Source of the DNA: Deltaproteobacteria bacterium
GTDB taxonomy: Bacteria > UBA10199 > JACPAL01 > JAHFST01
Assembly (NCBI GenBank): GCA_023265625.1
Contig: JAHFST010000010.1
Location: forward strand, 62,001 to 126,000
DNA: 64,000 bases
Direction: 5' to 3'
Positions 58,785 through 64,000 of this stretch are shown one piece after another; position 1 is the first letter of the stretch; each line of letters opens with the position of its first letter. Both the position numbers and the translations under genes were made by a program. The notes beneath the pieces were generated by a model, which did no database searches, had not been told where the DNA came from, and worked only from the letters and a program-made list of their open reading frames with translations.

Positions 58785-60323
58785 TCAAATAACCAAGGGA
58801 TCAAGCTCATATTCCCCAGTCGAGGCAAAAGCGTAGGGGTTGTGACGCTGCCATATTTCCTCGCGGATTCGCTCGTTCCATCCGTCCTTGCGCCGGGCGG
58901 CACCGCTGGGAAGAACTTCATATTCTGCATCGATCTCATCGCGTCGGTCAGCCACCCAAGTCACATCCTCAATGAAACGATCGACCTGTGCCTTGGTTGT
59001 GTAGACCGCCCAGCTGCCGCGGGCCATTCCTGGTACTCGACTCTTGTCTCCGTCATCGACTTCCCCTCGGAAAGTACGTAGATCCTCATGCCCAATACGC
59101 AGCATCTCGGCGGCCGCGGGTTGGGCGCAATGGCAGCCATGGCGTATTGCCGTGGCACGGTAATCAAATAGGGCTTGGGCCAATTTAGCATGAGAGAGTC
59201 CCTGTAAGACAAAAGAGATTACCGCAGCCCGTGGGGTTCTGGTGACATTATTATCTCCTAGGACACTGAGGCCGGCGATCTCCAGCAAACCGGCGATGGT
59301 CTGATCTGCCAGTGAGTTATCATGCTCCCAGACCCGTTGCATCCCGATGGCTTCCAAGGTGGTGAGGGCGACTCCCGCTAACAGAGCCCCCATGACGTTA
59401 GGGGTTCCCGCCTCGTGGCGTTTCCTCACATCATCGATCAGGGTAAAACCATCCAAGGTGACCGTCTTGACATGCCCACCACCGACCTTGACCGGCATCC
59501 CCTGCAAAAACTCACGGGGTGCGATTACAATCCCATCGGCCGAGCGGGCATGAAATTTGTGGGGGGAGGTGCATAAGATATCAATGCCCAGATCCGTCAT
59601 GGACATTTTTCCAAGAGGTTCGATGGTGGCCCCCATCGCATGTCCGACGAAGTGAGCTCCATCCACCAGCAAGAGTGCCCCATGACGGTGGGCTAACTCT
59701 GCTACCTCGCGAATCGGGCTGACAATCCCCATGAGGTTATCGAGTCCGGTGATAGCGACCAAGCGGACCTTCCCTTTATTTTGTTCCAAGAGTTGCGCGA
59801 TTTCGGCCACTGGGAGGGTGCCGCGTTCCCAATCGGTCATTTTTGCCCCCTTGGCTCGTTTGGTACCAAGGTGATAGATCCAAGGGTTGATGTTGGCATG
59901 GTGTCCCTTGCCGTCAAAGATCACCATATTTTTTCCGGCGTCTGATCCGGTTAAGGGGTTCCGTTTGAGCATCATGGCGACCCAATTGATCGCGTCAGTC
60001 GTACCGTCACCCATAAAGATTGCATCATGTGTCTTAGGGCCGGCCCCTGCGAATCGGAGCGCAATTTCATGGGCCTCCGCGAGCACGCGGGTCGAAAGCT
60101 GGGCTGGGCCATGACCGGAATGGGGACTCCCGTAGCCCGGGGAGAACTCTAGAGCGCTGCGTTCAACTGTAATTAATGGCAATGCCGTGGCCCCACTGTC
60201 GGCATAAAGGATTTGACGCATTTCCCCATCCACCGTTGGATAGCGGGCCTGCAGCCCACGCGTCGTCGCGGCCAGTTGCGCAAAAATATCCGGACTGCCA
60301 AATTGAAGCCTACTCACGTCCAT
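58785..60323 (-). CDS. SufS/CsdA-like class V aminotransferase
   Basis: 512 aa, longer than SufS (about 405). PLP-binding lysine in CTSPHKFHARSADG; LLLVDGAHFVGHAMG supplies the aspartate; AIRHGCHCAQPAA matches the (R)xGxHCA catalytic-cysteine segment of cysteine desulfurases. It begins with YADSGATALPLI, the usual cofactor-site start. Extra residues are at the C-terminus (EVLPSGAARRKDGWNERIRE). It could supply sulfur for Fe-S assembly or act on another substrate; no suf or isc genes are adjacent. Confidence 0.82.
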   Translation of the reverse strand: MDVSRLQFGSPDIFAQLAATTRGLQARYPTVDGEMRQILYADSGATALPLITVERSALEFSPGYGSPHSGHGPAQLSTRVLAEAHEIALRFAGAGPKTHDAIFMGDGTTDAINWVAMMLKRNPLTGSDAGKNMVIFDGKGHHANINPWIYHLGTKRAKGAKMTDWERGTLPVAEIAQLLEQNKGKVRLVAITGLDNLMGIVSPIREVAELAHRHGALLLVDGAHFVGHAMGATIEPLGKMSMTDLGIDILCTSPHKFHARSADGIVIAPREFLQGMPVKVGGGHVKTVTLDGFTLIDDVRKRHEAGTPNVMGALLAGVALTTLEAIGMQRVWEHDNSLADQTIAGLLEIAGLSVLGDNNVTRTPRAAVISFVLQGLSHAKLAQALFDYRATAIRHGCHCAQPAAAEMLRIGHEDLRTFRGEVDDGDKSRVPGMARGSWAVYTTKAQVDRFIEDVTWVADRRDEIDAEYEVLPSGAARRKDGWNERIREEIWQRHNPYAFASTGEYELDPLVI

Positions 60324-60380
60324 AAAGGTTTCCCGATATCTTTCATCTTGAGCCTGTTGTCAAAGGCAAAACGGTATCGT

Positions 60381-61193
60381 TTAGCGGGAGAAAAGGTTGC
60401 GTGCATTCCTGTAGAAAATATTTTGTTGCGCTTCCGGGCTCAAAGTCGAACCTTGAATCGCCTTAATCTCCGTGGACATCTCATAAGGCACATTCGGAAA
60501 ATCGCTTCCATACAGGATACGATCCGAGTGTTTTTCCAGCCGATCCCACGGGATCTCGAGGGGAAAATAGCCCGAGAGGGCCATGGTGGTGTCCATCCAG
60601 AGGTTGGGAAATTCCTCCATCAGGTCAAAGAAGGGACCAACCTCATCGGCCCCCAGGTGGGGCATGATCATTTTTAATGTGGGAAAACGCTTTAGGACCT
60701 TGGCCACACGTTTCACCCCGCTCACGTGGTCGACCTTTTCTTTATAGCCCGCCAGACTCGGTCCGGTACCGGCATGCAGGGTCAATACCTTGTCGTACTC
60801 GACCATCCCCTCGTAGAGCGGAAAGAGTTTTTCATCATCCGGGGCAATCGCCGCCACGTGCGTATGAAATTTGATGCCCTTGAAGTGATATGCTTCAAAG
60901 CACTGCTTCAACACCTTTTTGATCGGATCGTCCTGATGCACGGCCCCAAACGGGATGGCCTCGGGATATTTTTGGCAAAATTCATACGTCCAACGATTTA
61001 GCGACTCACTCATCCCCGCCTTATGGGCATAATTAAGCACCACAAACCGCTCCACCCCCTGACTCCGGAGCAGGGTGACCACTTCGTCGGCAAACACTTG
61101 ATAGCGCACCTTCCAACCATGCGTGCCAAACCACTGCCAAATGGCCTGGTAGAGTTTGTCCGGGAAGAAATGGGTGTGGCAATCGATGATCAT
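60381..61193 (-). CDS. Amidohydrolase family 2 (metal-dependent hydrolase)
   Basis: 270 aa TIM-barrel hydrolase. Metal-site motifs: IIDCHTHFFP at the N-terminus, GIKFHTHVA, LTLHAGTG, IMPHLGADE, and the catalytic aspartate in LYGSDFPNVP. Family members hydrolyse or decarboxylate varied cyclic or aromatic substrates; the substrate is not evident. Its start overlaps the stop of the AbiEi-like gene (ATGA), so it is translated from the same mRNA as the toxin-antitoxin pair. Confidence 0.85.
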   Translation of the reverse strand: MIIDCHTHFFPDKLYQAIWQWFGTHGWKVRYQVFADEVVTLLRSQGVERFVVLNYAHKAGMSESLNRWTYEFCQKYPEAIPFGAVHQDDPIKKVLKQCFEAYHFKGIKFHTHVAAIAPDDEKLFPLYEGMVEYDKVLTLHAGTGPSLAGYKEKVDHVSGVKRVAKVLKRFPTLKMIMPHLGADEVGPFFDLMEEFPNLWMDTTMALSGYFPLEIPWDRLEKHSDRILYGSDFPNVPYEMSTEIKAIQGSTLSPEAQQNIFYRNARNLFSR

Positions 61194-61786
61194 GTTGTTT
61201 CCATGAGATCCATGAACCTTTTTTGCACCAATGTCCTTCTTTGCCTAGAGGGAATTTTTTTAATCATGGCCTCGGCCTGGCTGCGACTGAAAGTTTTGGG
61301 AAGGGTAATTTCCGGCAATGAGGCAAAGAGTCTCGATTTGGCGGGACTGAGATACAAAACATCCAACAGGGCCTTTTCCGGTAGGGCTAACTTGACGTCT
61401 CGTTCGGGGGAAAACCCAAAAAAGAAGTGGGAGGGAAGGTGATGGAAGGAAAAGGTCGCCATCGGGGTGACTACCCGACGGGTCTGCCCCAGGGTAACGG
61501 CGTAGATCACTTGTGGAATTTGCGAGATGACGCCATGCCGATACAGGGCACTTTGCAGAGAAACATAACTGGGGGCGGGTGCCGTGAGATATTCGGGGAG
61601 GAGATAGGGATCCGTCTCCGGCCAGGTCCAAATGCCACGGCAGAGTTTGACCAGCAACCGGTTGGCGACAAGTTTCGACAACATTTTTTGGCAGGCATCA
61701 ACATTCGTTTTGAGCAGGGTGGCGGCGTCGATGGTGCGGAATACGGTAAACGCCTTGAGTTGAGCGTAGGCATCAAGGCTTCTCAT
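61190..61786 (-). CDS. AbiEi-like antitoxin
   Basis: 198 aa. N-terminal winged helix (LDAYAQLKAFTVFRTIDAAT...MLSKLVANRLLVKLCRGIW) followed by the AbiEi C-terminal domain (PSYVSLQSALYRHGVISQIP, FSFHHLPSHFFFGF, LPEKALLDVLYL). It would repress the operon and oppose the partner toxin. The ATG at 61786 overlaps the stop of the nucleotidyltransferase gene in a 4-base ATGA. It lies downstream of the toxin gene, the reverse of the classic abiEi-abiEii order. Confidence 0.84.
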   Translation of the reverse strand: MRSLDAYAQLKAFTVFRTIDAATLLKTNVDACQKMLSKLVANRLLVKLCRGIWTWPETDPYLLPEYLTAPAPSYVSLQSALYRHGVISQIPQVIYAVTLGQTRRVVTPMATFSFHHLPSHFFFGFSPERDVKLALPEKALLDVLYLSPAKSRLFASLPEITLPKTFSRSQAEAMIKKIPSRQRRTLVQKRFMDLMETT

Positions 61787-62544
61787 AATAGGCCCAATAT
61801 GTTTTGCTTCACATCGGCATTGATCTGGTTCCAAACCGTGGGTGAGGTGTAGTAATCCTGATAGGCAGGTGTGAGGTAAGCCACTACCTGGGATTTAAAG
61901 ATGGCAAAATCAATCTGGGTGATTGCGTCCATGCTGGTGCGTAATTTTTCCACCAATGGTTTCTCCAGCGAGAACGGGCGGGCCCCCAGATCGAATAATA
62001 ATTTGAGGTCGAAGAGGTCCCGTGCCTGCATTTCGGATCGACCCACGAGGGCCTCGAGTTTTTGTCGGCAGGCCGCGTCTTTGGAATAATGGCTGCAGAG
62101 TGTTTGGTACAGTTGGTATTCCCTGATGATCTCGGGTTCCACAGGCCCAAATTCAACCCCGGCTTGCAGGCCGCGTCGGGAAAATTCAATCTTGGTTGGG
62201 ACGGGTAGGCTTGCACCTGCCATCTTGAGTTGAAGCTTCCATCGTTGGGTGGTGTCGGTTTGCTTGGGAGAGGAGTGTTGCTGGATCTCGATTCCCTTCG
62301 CGCGCAGCGCTTCTTGAAAAGGCCGCGCCGTTAAGAGCGCGTTGACCTTTTTTTGCAGAGTGCCTGTGGCGACAATCTTAATGTCCAGGTCCATATCCTC
62401 CGAGTACCGAATACTCCTCATAAAAAACCGGAGATTACAGCCCCCTTTGAGGGCGTAGAGGGATTTGTCCAAGCGGCTTTCTAGGTGTCGGAGAAAAAGC
62501 AGGTGAAATATTTCCACTTGCTGTTGTGGGGTGGGGGGTGACAT
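61783..62544 (-). CDS. AbiEii-like nucleotidyltransferase toxin
   Basis: 253 aa. The DUF1814/AbiEii signature is clear: YALKGGCNLRFFMRSIRYSE then DMDLDI, giving the GG-x and SxDxD metal-binding motif of a nucleotidyltransferase, though the usual GG[ST] has Cys in the third position. Relatives modify tRNA and stop growth (type IV system). It is the first gene of the operon and is preceded by a perfect 19-bp inverted repeat. Confidence 0.86.
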   Translation of the reverse strand: MSPPTPQQQVEIFHLLFLRHLESRLDKSLYALKGGCNLRFFMRSIRYSEDMDLDIKIVATGTLQKKVNALLTARPFQEALRAKGIEIQQHSSPKQTDTTQRWKLQLKMAGASLPVPTKIEFSRRGLQAGVEFGPVEPEIIREYQLYQTLCSHYSKDAACRQKLEALVGRSEMQARDLFDLKLLFDLGARPFSLEKPLVEKLRTSMDAITQIDFAIFKSQVVAYLTPAYQDYYTSPTVWNQINADVKQNILGLL

Positions 62545-62549
62545 GAAAT

Positions 62550-62595
62550 ATATAATATAAGTAATAGAACTATATGTCTATTACTTATATTATAT
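62550..62595. promoter_or_regulatory. Perfect 19-bp inverted repeat ahead of the AbiE operon
   Basis: ATATAATATAAGTAATAGA (62550-62568) is exactly repeated in inverse orientation at 62577-62595, 8-nt gap. It lies 5 bases upstream of the toxin gene's ATG. AT-rich, with several possible -10 boxes. A likely autoregulatory site for the winged-helix antitoxin. Confidence 0.6.
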
Positions 62596-62631
62596 TTAAG
62601 GACAAAAACTCAAATCCAAAGCATCTGGTCA

Positions 62632-64000
62632 CTAGATCAACGGTTGTATCATCCCGAGGTGGTATCTACCTCTGGCCGCCATCGCTTGGGCCATCTTGGC
62701 TTGTAGGTCTTTCAAGTCGATATCTGGCTGGAGATCCAGTTTTTCCAGATGCTTCAAGGCATCCCGACGTGCCTCTGCTCGACCGCGATAGATGTTATTG
62801 ATGAAGCGTCGTGCGGCTATCCGTGCCCGTTCATCCATCTGATAGACCGTGGCCATGGCGATCATGGTTGACACGTCACAAGCCTCTGCACCATACCGAT
62901 CGACCATTTTCAGGGCCCGGGCCACCACATAGTGGCTGGCGAAGACGCTCATGGCCACGTTGGCGAGTTCAATGAGTAAATGCTGGCCGCGGGAGTTTTG
63001 ATCGACTTGTAAGATCTGAAAAGCATCCGGGGCGCTGAACATCGCCGCCGTGATCAAATTGAGGGTCTCTTTGCCCGCTTCGGCCAATCGCATGGCCTCC
63101 AACAGAGGATGTCCGGCAAAGCGATTTTGCAAATAGTCTTCTCGATCTGTCCAGGTAGACTCATTAGCAACCGGCATCGGTAGCGTTTGACGTTTCATAA
63201 TGGCTTCCAGGTACTCTCTGCCAAATATCCCAAAGCGCTGCATGGAGTTGGCCCCTTCATAGATCATATCCGGCAGATGATCGGCCACACGCGTTGCCAT
63301 GGGGTACTCTATCATATAACCGTTACCGCCCCAGATTTGTAGGGCCCCAAGCAGCGCATAAAAGGACTCTTCGGAACCGAAGAGTTTACAGAGCGGTGTT
63401 TCCAGACCAAGGGTCTGCCAGGCCTTGGGTTCGGCCTTATCATCTGCTGCGTTGCCACTCGCTTGCAGCACCCCTTCAAAGAGTCCGGCGACTCCATGGC
63501 TTAGGGTGTCCAAGAGAAAGGCGGCCGTGATCGCTTCCGCCAGGGGTTCTTCGTTCGTGCCATAATTGATAATGGGATTTCCCCGGGAAACCCGGCCGCT
63601 GGCGTATTCGATGGCATCCCTGATACTCGCCATGAGCACCCCGGAGTTACCCGCGCAGATCGACCATCGCCCCTTCCCCAAGGTGCTAAAGGCAATTTCT
63701 TTTCCTTGTCCAACCTTTCCTAGCAAAGCGTCTTCGGGAATTTCCACATCGGCAAAATTCACTTGAGCCGTAGAAGATCCTTTGATCCCCAACTTATGCT
63801 CCTCACGCACAGAAATCCCCGGGGTATCCCCGTCGACAATAAAGGCCGTAATCTGGCCCCCCACCTTGGCAAATAGGATAAATTGCCCGGGTTTTTCGGG
63901 GTCCGTAGACATGGTGCTGTTGGTGATGAATTGCTTGGTCCCATTGATACGCCAAACTTTTCCGCCGCCTTCTTTATCGACCAACTCGGCCGTGGCCTTC
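62632..64000 (-). CDS. Acyl-CoA dehydrogenase, partial (N-terminus beyond window)
   Basis: At least 455 residues; the frame stays open through base 64000. FAD-dependent fatty acyl-CoA dehydrogenase. The first visible part is the beta domain (NGTKQFITNSTMS, KLGIKGSSTAQVNFADVEIP). The C-terminal helical domain has WGGNGYMIEYPMATRVAD and the catalytic glutamate in MIYEGANSMQRFGIFG. An extra C-terminal helical region of about 160 residues recalls the very-long-chain/FadE5-type group. Together with the carboxylase at 12254 it points to acyl-CoA metabolism. Confidence 0.92.
   Translation of the reverse strand, partial: KATAELVDKEGGGKVWRINGTKQFITNSTMSTDPEKPGQFILFAKVGGQITAFIVDGDTPGISVREEHKLGIKGSSTAQVNFADVEIPEDALLGKVGQGKEIAFSTLGKGRWSICAGNSGVLMASIRDAIEYASGRVSRGNPIINYGTNEEPLAEAITAAFLLDTLSHGVAGLFEGVLQASGNAADDKAEPKAWQTLGLETPLCKLFGSEESFYALLGALQIWGGNGYMIEYPMATRVADHLPDMIYEGANSMQRFGIFGREYLEAIMKRQTLPMPVANESTWTDREDYLQNRFAGHPLLEAMRLAEAGKETLNLITAAMFSAPDAFQILQVDQNSRGQHLLIELANVAMSVFASHYVVARALKMVDRYGAEACDVSTMIAMATVYQMDERARIAARRFINNIYRGRAEARRDALKHLEKLDLQPDIDLKDLQAKMAQAMAARGRYHLGMIQPLI

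Overview
The window looks like chromosomal DNA of a Gram-negative, respiring bacterium. It encodes two complex I (NADH:quinone oxidoreductase) gene clusters, an F-type ATP synthase Fo operon, an OmpA-type outer-membrane protein, a DUF882 peptidoglycan peptidase, RimO, PyrE, HemL, Tag and acyl-CoA metabolism genes. The gene content and style suggest an uncultivated Deltaproteobacteria-like lineage. That is an inference from gene flavour; there is no rRNA gene here to place it.

Layout. 1-9976: complex I cluster 1, in order B(partial)-C-D-H-I-J-K-L-M-N-A, with no E, F or G inside the window. 10000-18400: an accessory stretch with a DUF234-type ATPase, a PIN/ribbon-helix-helix pair, an acyl-CoA carboxylase subunit, an HTH-nucleotidyltransferase/HEPN pair followed by a methyltransferase-like protein, and a Phd/VapC pair. 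18480-29300: mostly minus-strand metabolic and envelope genes: BKACE enzyme, double-domain radical SAM protein, DedA, DUF882 peptidase, PyrE, CrtC/AttH-like lipocalin, RimO, MBOAT acyltransferase and a CYP51-like P450. 29371-34175: a large methyltransferase-like protein, then hemL-atpZ-atpI-atpB-atpE ending in a strong terminator. 34190-43000: OmpA protein, Tag, a broken HigB with intact HigA, a DhlA-like haloalkane dehalogenase, tRNA-Arg(ACG), an operon headed by a sigma/anti-sigma fusion, a Rieske protein and a DUF4143 ATPase. 43110-57026: complex I cluster 2, B-C-D-E-F-G-H-[opposite-strand gene]-J-K-L-M-N, lacking A and I. 57100-64000: a hypothetical protein, a DMT exporter, a SufS-like enzyme, an amidohydrolase coupled to an AbiE-type toxin-antitoxin pair, and a partial acyl-CoA dehydrogenase.

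How it fits together. The two complex I clusters are complementary. Cluster 1 supplies A and I but not the NADH-oxidising module. Cluster 2 supplies E, F and G but has lost A and I, and the I position is occupied by an unrelated cysteine-free antisense gene. A complete 14-subunit enzyme would have to draw on both clusters, or on genes outside the window.

Two families of short GC-rich palindromic repeats recur through the window. They lie between genes and also in frame inside genes (the radical SAM gene, rimO, the 3' end of nuoM2). Near-identical copies sit in or beside both complex I clusters.

Selfish or defence-type modules (PIN/RHH, MNT/HEPN, Phd/VapC, HigBA, AbiE) and the two nuclease-like AAA ATPases are mostly preceded by inverted repeats that look like operators. 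The longest is a perfect 22-bp inverted repeat. No gene-free stretch longer than 300 bases is present. No CRISPR array, rRNA gene, integrase or insertion sequence was seen.
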